This document shows positions 51,659-63,789 of a DNA stretch of 64,000 nucleotides, one piece after another (the first letter of the stretch is position 1; each line of letters opens with the position of its first letter). Made by a program: the position numbers and the translations under genes. This DNA is from Bimastos eiseni. Taxonomy: Eukaryota > Annelida > Clitellata > Crassiclitellata > Lumbricidae. The notes under the pieces were generated by a model. That model saw nothing but the letters and a program-made list of their open reading frames with translations. It was not told the origin of the DNA and made no database searches. The stretch spans positions 34,251,106 to 34,315,105 of the forward strand of contig OY365806.1 of the NCBI GenBank assembly GCA_959347315.1. The letters run 5' to 3'.

Positions 51659-51659
<1 letters not shown>

Positions 51660-51665
<6 letters not shown>

Positions 51666-53180
51666 TGCCTCCTCGCATTGCCGTCAACAGTTTCCTCCTC
51701 AGTCACCAGACTCCGCAGATGCGAGAACAGTCTGTCCAAATCAGATGACGCTCTGCGTCGGGGCAACAGTCATATCACAACTAACCTCCACTGAATTCCC
51801 AATCGATTCTTGATAAAATCCCGACCAAATTCAATCTAGGAATAGAATAGATTCTCAACAAATGAGGAAATATGATATATCCTACCGACTCCGTTGTCTT
51901 CATGGCGGTGCCGCGACCGGAGCTATAAATAGATTTACTCTGCATATTCATAAGGTCCATTCCCACGACCATTGGCCTATCAGATTCAGATCCCTATGTC
52001 GTACTCTAACGCAATGGCCAATAATCTACATTCCTCGATTATAACGTTGGACGCGTTCCACAGCTGCTCGAAATGTGACTCTCGATAACTTATTGGCGGA
52101 TCGCTTCCCAATGCTGGCTTACTTCAGAGATTTATATGTCGAACTAACATGATTCTTGCACGGAGACACTAAATGGCGAGGTGATGGTATTATAGTGGTT
52201 TGAATGCTTGGTTCGACCAACAGCTTCATCGCTGTTCTTTGAAAGAAGTTGTATGTTTTTTGCTCCGAGTGTACCCGCAGAGGGAATCGCGCACACCGGT
52301 ATTTCCGGGAATAAGTTGATCTCGTTTAAAAAACTTGGCCGGAATAAGTTGGGAAATTCGTGTTCTTTGAAATATCTGGAGTGATTGCTTACTTTTTTGG
52401 GATTCTTTAAAATCATGACGGAAGCAGCATGTATTTTTAGGTATATGTGCGCGTACTCTGTTATTCTTTGTTGCAATAAATTGCTTCATCACACGTGTGA
52501 ATCTCGTTGCGTGCCGGAAGAACATGTCGTTTTAACGTATTTGACCAACACCACGAAAAGACCTGAATAAACGGGATCAACCCGAATCGTCGAAACCCGA
52601 ATCCCCGAAAACGCTGAAAAGTCCAAAAAACCCGAATCCCTGAAAACAGCAATGTACTATTTAAAAACGCTGAACCATCTCAAAACAGCGTGATTCATTC
52701 ATCTGCATGAATTCTTTTTATTGATCCAGCTTTTATTTAAGCAGAATTCTTTTAATCAATCCAGCTTCGTTTTCAGGGAAACGGCGGAAATCATATTCGG
52801 GTTTCAGCGATTTGCTATGCACCCGAATAAACTACTGGGATCCGGGTATATCCATTATTTGTGTATGGCTGTCCATATGTATGAACGTAGTGAAAGCAAT
52901 TCTTTGAGGTACAAGAGTGATGCTGCATGAACTAGATCAGAGCAATTCAGCATAAGATGTTCTGGCCCTTCCATTTCTAATAGTTGTCCAACTTATTTGA
53001 CAGAAATCCCTACGCTTGGCCTATTCCGAATTGACTTTAAAGATTACTTAATTGATAGACTTGTATTCCCTATTAATCCTTTGATGACGAGCTGCATTTT
53101 GGTTTCCCGTGCGTTTTCCCATGCAACAGTGCTCTTTGTTAAAGGGTTAAATCAGTGCCATTTTTGATAAATTCAAAGAC
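51660..53180. other. Gene-free stretch, locally CpG-richer
   Basis: 51660-52330 has more CG dinucleotides than the surroundings and could hold a promoter or an unrecognised first exon. 52580-52640 has repeated ACCCGAATCCC-GAAAACG sequence. No gene supported. Confidence 0.3.
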
Positions 53181-53720
53181 TAGAAGCCTGTGTATGTAAA
53201 CAACATGGCCGCCCCTGAATTGGCTGAAAATAGAGCGCACCTAACGACACAGCCAAACGCATCCACACGCAGTAAACAAGTAAGTAATCAAGAGGAAAGA
53301 TTTTATAACGAAGAGAATATATTTTATTAAAAGAAACGAAGTGAACATTTAAATGTCTGATAAACTGCGTTTGAATGTTCATGAATGTGGGTATAATACG
53401 ACACAAACCAGAACAAAGTTAATTAAAGCACAAGCTGTACTCACAATAGTTAACACTCGAAAATGACTATATCCACTGTTTTTGGTGTCATCGGAAGTGT
53501 GTTTTGGCGCCTATTTTAATGTTGCGATATGCTGATCTTTTTGTTTAAATTAAATAATGTTGCGCTCTGATGATTGTTTATTCTAATTATTATTTGAATG
53601 TCAGGCGTCTTGATTACTTACTTGTTTACTGTGTGTGGATGTGTTTGGTTGTGTCGTTAGGTGCGCTCTATTTTCAGCCAATTTGGGGGTGGCCATATTG
53701 CTTACATACACAGGCTTCTA
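53181..53720. mobile_element. MITE with long inverted repeats (about 110 bases)
   Basis: 53181-53292 (TAGAAGCCTGTGTATGTAAA...) matches the reverse complement of 53609-53720 with few mismatches; total 540 bases. The ATG-containing ACATGGCCGCC at the left end is part of the repeat, not a gene start. A 33-base direct duplication (GCCTTCAATTTGACCCCATT) follows at 53717-53780. Confidence 0.85.
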
Positions 53721-54196
53721 GCCTTCAATTTGACCCCATTTTTATATCTTCTAGCCTTCAATTTGACCCCATTTTTATATATTCTTGTTCTATATTCTAA
53801 ATGGCAGTGTAGATGTAACTTATTTTACTTGGTTTTGGCAATATTTTCCAGTGCTTCCTATATAAGCTTTGACTGACTATGTTAATCAGTGTGAATAGCT
53901 GACCTTCTAACCTTGGTATCAACTCTGTGTTTCATTATTCTAAGATTTAAGTCAATAAATGACTATTCAAGTTATTAAATTATACAGGGACAGCCAAATT
54001 TCTGCAGATTTTTCATTGAATAGTTCAATACTATCAGAGCATTTACTTGAATGCAAATTGAATTAAAGTATGAGCAACTTTCTAAGGCCTTTTCAAATGT
54101 TTGATTGGAACTCCTGATTCAGATTGATCTGATTTTGTTAAAACAAATTGTGACATCTGTAAGCTAGTCGACAGGCAGCTTTCCTGTATTGTATAG

Positions 54197-54759
54197 AGAG
54201 CCGGCTCCTGGCATAGGCGACATAGGCAGCCGCCTAGGGCGCCAAATTATGGGGGGTGCCAAATTTTAGGAGACCATTTTTTTTCAGCAATGTCGATTTA
54301 TGATAATACGATAAACAATTGTATAACTAGTTATTCAAAAATGGTTCTAAGCTAATTCCAGTCTCAACAACAATTTTCAATCTCATAGAAGCTTACAATA
54401 GAAATCAAAACTTGTAAGAGTAGGCCTAGGTCCAACTTGCAACTGATATGTTGATATGATATCATTGATATTATTCAACAATTACCATTTTTTTAAATTT
54501 CTAAAATAACTATTTGATTATTTTAATGTCGCTCTCCTTGCTACATTACATAAAAAATAAAAATGTTTGCATCGGCGGTCCCTCTCCTTCCCTAGCAATT
54601 TTCCTTAGCCAGAATCGTCTATATTTTTGTGATTTTTGTGTGTGCTCAGTGTAGTGTGTGCCTGACCTCATATTTCTCACATTTTACTATTCATGCAACG
54701 GGGATGGGGCGCTCTTATAGATGACTGCCTAGGGCGCCAAATTACCTGAGGACGGCTCT
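54197..54759. mobile_element. hAT-like non-autonomous element
   Basis: Ends AGAGCCGGCTCCTGG and CCTGAGGACGGCTCT are imperfect inverted repeats of the CAGAGCCGTxx type seen in hAT elements. GCCTAGGGCGCCAAATTA occurs near both ends in the same orientation (54232 and 54729). No transposase ORF. Confidence 0.65.
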
Positions 54760-54977
54760 GATGGTATGCAATAGCTGGCAAAGTTTGCATAACTTTTGAT
54801 CTAGCTAACCTGTCTGAGCAAACTATGAATAGTTTAAAATTAGGTTGATTACAGAGTTACAGGTAGTGAGAGATCCTGTGAATGTGTTCTATGGATGTGC
54901 TAATGACTTGACATTCAATGTTATGCTTGAAGAATTTAATTTCTAATCTTTCATGGCATAGTGATTTTCTCTTACAG

Positions 54978-57900
54978 GGTTACTCAACCACGTGAATACC
55001 AAAGAAAGTTTCTGGTGAGCTTTATGTTACAACTGTTTTTTTTAATACAGGTTGTTTTTTGAATCTTGATGTGTGTTTGCCTTATATGATCTCAACTAAA
55101 ACCATGCCTGGACTTATTTCCTTTGTAGGCTCTTCCATCTAGTAAGTGGTGAACCACCAAAACAAATTTTTTTTCATCAATGACGATTATTGTTACTGGT
55201 ACCAATTATTTGAACAATCTACAAATTATTTCAACAGTCTACCACTAATTGTTCAAATAGTCGACTCGATTATTCATGTGTATAACGCTACAGCTCCATT
55301 TCTCGATTTTCCTCATCATTTTCACCAGACTTACTATGGAACTTGGCATGTATGTTGATTTTACTTATTAGCAGCAATTCTATGACAAGACAGTCAACAC
55401 CACTGTGAAGGGTCAATTTGATCATAGTTAAGTTGTTGGATGGCAGAACAATTAGTCACTTCTATACATGTTGCAGGAAGCAGGAACTCGATTGGACGGA
55501 CGGGGCTTGGATGAATTCAGAGATGCTATTCTTAGCATAGGTAATGATTGCTTAGTTGTGTTTCGTTTAGCAGATTTCATAACAAATTAAATGTAACTGT
55601 TTTAGTGAAAATTCATGTTGTATGATAGACAGATATCATATTAACAGTCAAATGGAAAGCTGAATAAATGCTACATGTTCCACTTACTGAGCTGCCCTTG
55701 TTAGATAGTGTGTGAACATTTGCAAATTACAATTTTATCTTGGTGCTAAGAAACAAGTTCTGTTACTGATGGAATGAAAGCAAAAGTTTGGAGTATTGCA
55801 AATTATGGAACAACAGTCGTTATTTTCTGAAAATGAGGAGAAGGCTTAATATGCTTAAACTGGTGTATGACTGGGAAGTGTATGATGTTGACATTGTTCT
55901 TGGTTAACAGGCTATTCAGTTAGATTGGGCTTAGATTTTGCAATTCCCTTCCTCCATGTATTTGTTGTGCTCATTCACTTTTATCAATTTTTGACTTATG
56001 TTTTATCTGTTTAAATTACTTCACCATCTTAAACTGCAGCTCATTGTTAAAGGGTAAAGCAGCCTAATCTGGCAAAATTGTATAATGCCACAGATTTTAT
56101 ATCATGGCCATACATTTCTTATGCATTTTTTAAGTGCAACTTTGAGGTAATTAGATATATGGACAACATTCCAGAAATTTTGTTATTTTCTTAAGGTTCA
56201 GTATCGACTGCAGATGGTTCAGCTCTTGTTGCAGTGGGAGAAACAAAAGTCATATGTGGAATCAAGGCTGTGAGTTGATTAACTCCAACATATGATTAAT
56301 TTATTTAGGGTAACGGTTTTCTTATTATGTTTCAAAAGGAACTACAGCTAGTGCCAATTTTCTGTAGTTACCATATGAGTGGTTAGCGTGCTAGACTCAT
56401 AATATGCGTTACTGCATGGTGACAAACAGCAAATTAAGTGTGATCTATTTGGAAAGAACATAGCTGAGTCATTTATTAGGCTAAACTTAGATTCCAGTTA
56501 CATATGTAGTGCAATTAACAAGCTGAACATTATGTCAGGCAGTCAATGTTGCAGAGTTATTAACTTGTGCCAAAGAGAATGAATTTTTGGAAGAAGAACT
56601 AACTATCAAGACTACATTGCTGAAAATGAAAGCATTTAGTTGGAGAGCTGGATTGGATATGGAACTGTCAAATGAAAATAATTACTGGGTATTGTGAGCA
56701 ACCTTATGTAGTGGGGTCATTCCAGCTCAACTCAACCAATTTTGAGGAAGATTCCCACCCGACCATCTCCAAATTGGCTGAAATTTTTACCACATGTTGC
56801 TAGATATATTGGATGGAGAAATCTAAAATCTTTGAGCATAATTTCAAATACTTTTCAAGATATTGTGTTTTCCGTGACCCACCCTCCGAAGACGTTTCGC
56901 TAAACTTTGCGACGTCTACATTTTGAGATTTGATATCTCCAGAATGGTTGGACCAAATCAGATGAAATTATTTTTATCTGTACAGTTTCTTGCATAGATT
57001 ACAAAATTATAATTATTTTTATTGTATATCTTATAATTTCAGCAGAAAAAAATGTCAAAGTTGTCTTCATATTCACTTTATATCTACATTTTTCAGTAAA
57101 CGGTGATCAATATATATCAGGAATAATGCTTTCATATTTTATTTGTATAATGTCTATGTCTATTAATTGATTAATTCGCTTTAGTTATGATAAAGAAATG
57201 TTTCTCCTTACAGTACCTTTGATAAGATTAACCTAGTTATCTTTCATTTATATTAAAAACATTATCACAGTGGTTTCACAGTTTTGATATTGATATATTA
57301 GGGTAACATGTCGGTCAAATACCACTCTTGATTGCGACTCACGATACCAAAAACGACCATTTTTGGCACACTGTAAACTCCTTAAAACAAAAAACACCAT
57401 TGTGATTTTTTGAACACATATCAAGTGATCTCTGCTCCATCAGAAAATGTAATAAAAAAGATATATTTTAGTGGGCCTTTTTGGGAATATTTTTTCTCTT
57501 TCACCCCCCACATCAGGTTTGGTCAACTCTGACAGCAAATATCAACCAGATGTGAACCACTGATTAAGCTCAAACTTTTCAAAGTAATTGCCAGCCACAT
57601 AGACATTATACAAATAAAATATGAATGCATTATGCCGTTTATATAGGGAGATATTGATCACTGATTATTGAAAAATGTAAACATAAAGTGAATATAAAGA
57701 CAACTTTGACATTTTTTTCAGCTGAAATTATAAGACACTCACTGAAAATAATTATATTTATGTAATCTATGCAAGAAACTGTACAGATAAAAATAATTTA
57801 ATCTGATTTGGGTCCAATCATTCTGGAGATATCAAATCTCAAAAAGTGGACCTCGCAAGGTTTTGTGAAACGTCTTCGGAGGGTGGGGTCATGGAAAACA

Positions 57901-60900
57901 CAATATCTTGAAAAGTATTTGAAATTAAGCACAAAGATTTTAGATTTCTCTTGCCAATATATCTAGCAACTTGTGGTAAAAATTTCAGCCAATTCGAAGA
58001 TGGTCGGGTAGGAGGCATTTGTTGAGTTGAGCTGGAATGACCCAGTGACGCTGTTCACTAAATGTGTTGCTATATAAATTGTTGTAATTACATTACAATT
58101 ATGTAACATTGCATTAAAGCTTTGGTTGTAAGCATTTTAGCTACAATAGCATTATACTTTGCCTATTAGAGTGTAGAACTTTTTTGGACTGGTGCTATTG
58201 CCTTTACATGATGCATTGTCTGCTGATGATAGATTGCTTTGTTGTTATGTGTTGATAGGAAGTGACCTCTCCAAAATCTGACAAACCAGACAGTGGTTAC
58301 ATTGGTATGACAAAGTTTTTCATATGCAGTTTTTAGTTATTTTGTTTAATTTGTATAGAACTGGATATTGTAACATCTTTTATACAAATACAATTTGATA
58401 TTGCCTTTCTTCCAACATCTTTTGCTCAGAAGTCACACATGCCTCGACAACGCAACTGCAGTTGCAATGCAGAGCAACTGTATGCGAAGAACTTGCTCGA
58501 GGTCCCTACACAGTGACTCCTCAGACGAGGGTCAAACCCGATCACTCAGCGCCCACTGAGCGTTACGGGCTGACTGCTTTGACCAATCGGCCACAGTGTC
58601 TAACGCTTGGTGAATTATGAGTTATATTATTGACATAAATGTTTTATGTGATTAATGTTATGCTCTTTAAACACTGGTGGGTTTTGATGTTACTGATGAA
58701 TTATATGAAGGAATAATTTTATGACAAGGTCCATGGCAATTTCAATTGACCTCTTCTTGGCTTGCCTGGCTTTGTTATATTAACAGATGCCTGCCGTATG
58801 GAACCGTCTCTTACCAAGTGCAACAGCTTTGGGTTGTTGAATGTACAATATGTTATTGGTATATTTATTACATAGATATAACTAGCAACTTTGTGGTTTT
58901 ATCTGCTTTTGTTTTTATGAGTTCATTATGTGACCACTGACCAGTAAAAGTAATGGTGTATAACTTGATAACTTTTTGATGTCTGCTATTATGTACTGTT
59001 TAGTGCCAAACGTGGATCTGCCTTCGCTTGCCTCGTCAGAGTTTAAGTCTGGTCCTCCCTCAGAGTTAGCTCAAACTGCAACTCAGTTTATGCTAGAAGT
59101 GCTCCTAAGGTAACTGATCTTTGGTGTGCATTACATTCGAGTGAATTTATTTAGAGATTGTGGTATTTTTAATTTTTGACAGGCACTGTATAATTATGTA
59201 TGTGTGCATTTAAATGAACATTCTGAGATTCTGAAAGACTTTCAAGGAACTCCTTTCTCACGGGTCTGCTTAAATGTAAGAACTTGAAGTTTTCGGGCAG
59301 AAATCTGAATCTCAAATATTGGACAAGCCTACTGTGACTGGCTCTGGCATACATGTAGAACATAACCAACAGATTCAAATCCATTCAACCTATCAGTTAC
59401 AACTTTGTCTAGAGCTAGAGACTGTCATGCAGGCTACAGAATTCGTAAGTTGCTGACATTGCTATAATTTTAGGCATATATGCTGACAGTATTTTGCCTT
59501 TGTTGACATGTTTGGCCTCCTTTTTGTTGCTTCATCTCATCAGTTGTGTTCTTGTGAGGCTGTGGCTTATTGAATCTGCAATACTTGTTTGATTGCTAGC
59601 ACACCTTCCAAGCAGGTCTTGAGATCTTGCTGGCAGCATATCTGGGTGCACTGCACATTTTCATTATGAAGAAATGCATATTTCATTGGGCTTTATACCA
59701 ATTGTTCACAAAGATCTCATGTTTGTGGATCTTTTTTTCATGAGACACATTCTGTGATGTTAATAGAGTAGAAGTCGCATGTTTATCAACGATTTATTAA
59801 TGCCTGCTAATTTCTGCTATCATCACCATGTTTTGGTAACAACTAGAAACAAACTATCTGGGATTTGCATGTGCTTTGCTTAAGAGCATTCATATCAGAA
59901 CTGAATAATCCAAACTTAAGCAATACTATATGTGACCAATCGTGCAGGTTAAAGGTGTAGGCTGTATTATTAGTTGGAAGTGATCATTAGACCTGCTCAA
60001 TAGACGTATTGCCTGTATGACCTTTGGAAAGGACAGTTTAGATGAGGTGAGATGCTTATGTGTGTGATTCTTTTGCCTTTAGATCACAATGTTTTCAACT
60101 TGAGAATCTATGCATTGCTGAGGGAAAGGTAAGCATTCCTAAATGACTACTTGTATTACATTTGATTGTATGCATTCTTTTCAATTTATAACCAAACTAC
60201 GTGGACTATGCTGTGCATAGGCTGATGGTTGTCATTAACTTTATTTTCCAACATTTTTTAATTAATAGGCACCTTTATAGATTTGTTAGATAGTCATTTT
60301 TCAGCACCTTGGAATGCTTCTTAAAGACACTGTTGATATATTCAGATACTGTTGATTTAGTTAAGCTATATGCAGCATCTGTAAATGAAGGGATTGGATT
60401 AACTGAACATGACAAAAGAATTTCTCTCGATATTATGGCTTGGCCAGTAGGTTTTAGTATTTAACTGCATGCAATGTAATGTAAGTCTTCCAAAATTTCT
60501 CAGTGCCTAGAAAAGTCACGTCAGGGACACCATCTTATTCACTGATGCTATACGATGTAGTTTATTACCTTTATATCCAGGTTGAAAGTGATAATTTGAC
60601 ATCCAGACTCTATACATATGTAAGTGATTTGTTAGGAAAGGGGCTGTCCACATATTACGCACGCAGCTAGGTGGAGGAGGGTTTCGAATTTTTGCGATTT
60701 TGGGTACAAATGTGTGCGATAGGGGGTCCGAAAATATGTACGTACGCAAATATAATTGTCTAATTATGACATCCACAATACGGAATACAAAAATCAGAAC
60801 TGTAAACCCAATTACAAACTATATTCCTGCTTAATCAATTTTATGTAGCATTAAAACTGTTTAAAATACAAGTGTTGATAGTGTTTTATTTCTTCATAGC

Positions 60901-63400
60901 AGTAAACAAATTTAAGCTGTTCAATGTGATGCTTAACAAACATAAATAGCCTGTGGTAATGGTAAAATCAATGTTTTATAGATGTATTTAGCAATTTAGC
61001 CCTTGCAAGGAGGGGGTAGAGAAGGGGGGGTAGAGCTCAAATGTACGTACGCATGGGGCAGGGGTCCACGAAATGTATGCGGTGCAACAGAGGGGAGGGG
61101 TCTGAAAATCCGATTTTTTTTTGGCATACGTAATATATGGATGGGCCCAAAGTAGGAATTTCTTGTGTTTTCTTCAGATGTGTTGGGTGTTATACTGTGA
61201 CCTGATCTGTTTGAACTATGATGGCAACCTGTTAGATGCCTGTACATTGGCACTGGTGTCAGCCCTACGTAATGGTAAGTCTAATGTTAATTAATGTACT
61301 TTATATGTCAGCTACAAAGGCTGCATTGACTAATGAGATTGTTCTTTTTATTATTACTTAGTTTTTTACCTACTTTATAAATTTTACTATATTGTTGTAG
61401 CATTGGCAGTTTACAAAATTCATGTCTGAAATGAAGTTTCTTCTGTAGTTGTTCTGAATAATCGTAAGCATTTTGTTGCTTTACGTAATGTGTTTCTTGT
61501 GTTCTAATATTCTTGTAAAATAAAATTTTAAATATCTGTTTACCATAGCGCTATGATTTTGATTTGTTATTGAACAGGTAGTTTTCTACATTTCTATCTG
61601 GTATACATTATGCACGTAATCCGTTAATGTTGTTTTTGATTTAATGTGGCATGGACTGTGAGTCATTCTGTTGCACTGTTGCTTTAGTTAAGCTTCCTGT
61701 AGCATCTGTTAATGAAGAGACTGGACTAATAGAAGTGAACTTCAATGAAAGAATTTCTTTGGCTATCATGTCCTGGCCAGTGGCAACCACTTGTTCTGTC
61801 TTTGAAAAGTAAGCAATTACAAATCATCATTCAAGGGCTAACACAATGAATACTATCACCATACAATATATGTTAAGGTGGTTGGGCTATATAGAAAAAG
61901 AAAAGAACATAATAGCTCAATAATACAGAGCTCTGTATCAGAATAAGGGATGTCCAGAGAGGATATAATATCTGGAAATTTGCAGGACTTCTTGCAAGAA
62001 CCTCACTAACTGCACATCACCAGCATAAAATGATTTTACAGTTTAGGACATCCAATTCAATTGAGCATGGCAATTAAGAGACTTCATCTGCTACCCTGTC
62101 TTTGTCTAGAAACACCTGATAGTCTATTTTTTTTAACTTCTGTAGTGCTCGAACTTTCTCTATTTATCTCTTTTTGTGACAGGCATCACATGTACTCCTA
62201 GCTATTTCTGACTCACAGTGACACTTTATAACTGTAATTGCAAATTTTTAAAGCTACCAACTGATCGTCCCTTTTGCCTATATTAGCTTAATCTGACTGA
62301 ATGTGAATGCAATTAGGCAAGTCTATACCTTGATCATGACAACAAACTCAAGTTTAGATATACCCGCTTGTGTCTGAATCTTTCAGCCTTTGAATTCTTG
62401 GCTGCCACATTCAAATCGTCTTGTTTTCATTAATAATGATCATTATGCCTATGCTGGCATAATGTTGTGTTCTGATGCCATGTCTGTAACATTGCATATT
62501 ATCAGTCAGAGACATGAACTAGAAAAAATGGGTCATGGTCTGGCCTAACTGGAGCAGCTTGCATGCCAAGAGAAAGGGCTTGGATAAACTACATGCAGTC
62601 CATGTCTTGCTGGAGATGACCACAATACCAAAGCGGATCTCCGAGTAAAATCTAGATAAAGCATTTCCTTTGTTGTTAAAGAACCTTAATGGTATTATGA
62701 AGTCTCAAAACAATGCATTAAGCCAAGAGTTTGTGCAGAGTAACTGTTGGCTTTAGCCATTGTGAGGATTGAAACCTGCCACTGTCACAGAATAATGAAC
62801 ATTCTCCTAACTTAATATAAATGGTGTCTTTTAGGGAAACGATGTACGTTGATCCTACAAACGAAGAAGAAAGGCAAGCATCGCTGTCTGTTACTATTGT
62901 TACTACCAACAAAATAGGGAACACTGTTGACGATCAGGATAACGTCTGCATGATACACAAAACAGGTCAGACTTTCATTTACATATAGCTAAGACTAAAA
63001 GACTTCTATAACACCGCCATAATAATGCACAAAGCATGTCGTCCACAGACCTGTCAACAAATAATCAGTTTGGCTGTGATCTTTCTGTGATTTTTCAAAG
63101 TGATTGGTGATTGCTGTCCCAAGATGTTTCTTGATAGTTTTTAATTACAAGAACACCAGCAAGTGTTTTGCTTTAGAAATCATAGCTTCTTAAAAGAGCT
63201 AATGATAAACAGATGTAGAATGTTATCCTGAACGATGGTTTTAGATACAGTAACAGCAGCTGCAACTTTTCTTTGTAGGTGGTGGGAGCCTAAATGAATC
63301 GCAGCTACTCAAGTGTTTATCAGAAGCACGCAAGCATACACCTGCAGTACTGTCATTGATTAAATCAACTTTATCATCCTCTTCAGAATCCACAGACTGA
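54978..63400 (+). CDS. EXOSC8: Exosome complex component RRP43 (EXOSC8)
   Basis: A ring subunit of the RNA exosome (RNase PH fold, catalytically inactive in animals) that supports 3'-5' RNA decay and processing in nucleus and cytoplasm. Ten exons with agreeing phases: 54978-55014, 55477-55540, 56196-56269, 58259-58304, 59004-59109, 60083-60128, 61178-61274, 61688-61808, 62835-62965, 63279-63400 (stop TGA). They give 281 residues plus a missing first exon; human EXOSC8 has 276. Landmarks: [28 protein letters not shown]...[40 protein letters not shown], and YVDPTNEEE. The first exon here needs only a few codons ending with 2 bases of a split codon; ATGGCAGT/GTAGAT at about 53802 would fit but is weak. 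Introns contain a foldback element and a SINE. Confidence 0.93.
56714..58043. mobile_element. 1.33-kb palindromic foldback element in an EXOSC8 intron
   Basis: Begins GGGTCATTCCAGCTCAACTC and ends with its reverse complement GAGTTGAGCTGGAATGACCC. The arms, about 450-560 bases, match through most of their length, with a center near 57170-57480. It is flanked by AGTG on both sides (56710-56713 and 58044-58047), a likely 4-bp target-site duplication. The right arm is closer to the solo arm at 43294 than to its own left arm. No ORF: it must be moved by an enzyme encoded elsewhere. Confidence 0.9.
58398..58600 (-). mobile_element. tRNA-derived SINE, copy 3
   Basis: Third family copy, in an EXOSC8 intron in opposite orientation to the gene. 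It keeps TTTCTTCCAACATCTTTTGC, the TGCAATGCAGAGCAACTG core, box B (GACGAGGGTCAAACCCG) and box A (GACCAATCGGCCACAGTG, reverse). Confidence 0.75.
60361..60450 (+). pseudogene. Displaced, altered copy of EXOSC8 exon 61688-61808
   Basis: After GTTGATTTAG the sequence TTAAGCTATATGCAGCATCT runs open as [12 protein letters not shown]...[12 protein letters not shown], matching [12 protein letters not shown]...[12 protein letters not shown] of the exon at 61688, with one in-frame two-codon deletion. A donor-like CCA/GTAGGT follows; otherwise TAA comes next. It lies upstream of exon 61178-61274, that is out of order, and its phase does not fit the preceding exon, so inclusion would shift the frame. Confidence 0.8.
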
Positions 63401-63461
63401 TTCAAAACGCTAAAGACAACATTTTCTTGACTGGCTATGTGAACATTGATGTGCTAAATAT

Positions 63462-63734
63462 TTAGTACACAAATGGAAAGAGTGCTGGAGTCTTCTGTGC
63501 ATATTTTTGATAGGCTGGATTTGAAGCCCACCGCTTGTCAGCTGCTCTTTCTAGCACTGGTGTGCTGATCTTTACAAGTAAGAGAGTAATTAAGATTGGT
63601 GATAGCACTGACAGATATTCATAATCGTGCATTACAGACGAAGCAGATGTGTAGAGCCCAAAAGACATGAGCACTTCTCCGAGGTAATTAGGATGACGAC
63701 TGTATTTCCACAAACCGGTGCAGATAAACTGTCC
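63462..63734 (-). CDS. Last exon of a DUF1295 / steroid-reductase-like membrane protein (partial gene)
   Basis: After TATTTTAG the exon reads GQFICTGLWKYSRHPNYLGE in phase 0 and ends PFVY with a TAA at 63462-63464 (90 codons). The RHPNYLGE motif is the conserved C-terminal signature of DUF1295 and related steroid 5-alpha-reductase/methyltransferase-type membrane enzymes (NADPH- or cofactor-binding end), followed by hydrophobic segments (YEYLSVLSPILITLLLV) and the basic-aromatic tail. The upstream exons lie beyond the right edge or were not recognised in 63735-64000. It is tail to tail with EXOSC8, 61 bases between stop codons. Confidence 0.85.
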   Translation of the reverse strand, partial: GQFICTGLWKYSRHPNYLGEVLMSFGLYTSASSVMHDYEYLSVLSPILITLLLVKISTPVLERAADKRWASNPAYQKYAQKTPALFPFVY

Positions 63735-63783
63735 CTAAAATAGTTCAAAGAACAACAAATTTTAACATTATGAGTCATTGCAT

Positions 63784-63789
63784 AATAAA
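63784..63789 (+). terminator. Candidate EXOSC8 poly(A) signal
   Basis: First clear AATAAA after the EXOSC8 stop at 63400. If used, the EXOSC8 3' UTR would run antisense through the whole last exon of the DUF1295-type gene. Confidence 0.3.

Noticed and set aside
51531..51794. Leu-Ser repeat and Arg-Glu repeat ORFs
   Set aside because: Translation of the CT microsatellite. The flanking minus-strand SDLDRLFSHLRSLVTEEE segment has an in-frame stop before it and no good acceptor.
53204..53270. ATGGCCGCC as the EXOSC8 start exon
   Set aside because: It lies inside an inverted-repeat element, and the open segment ends without a GT donor.
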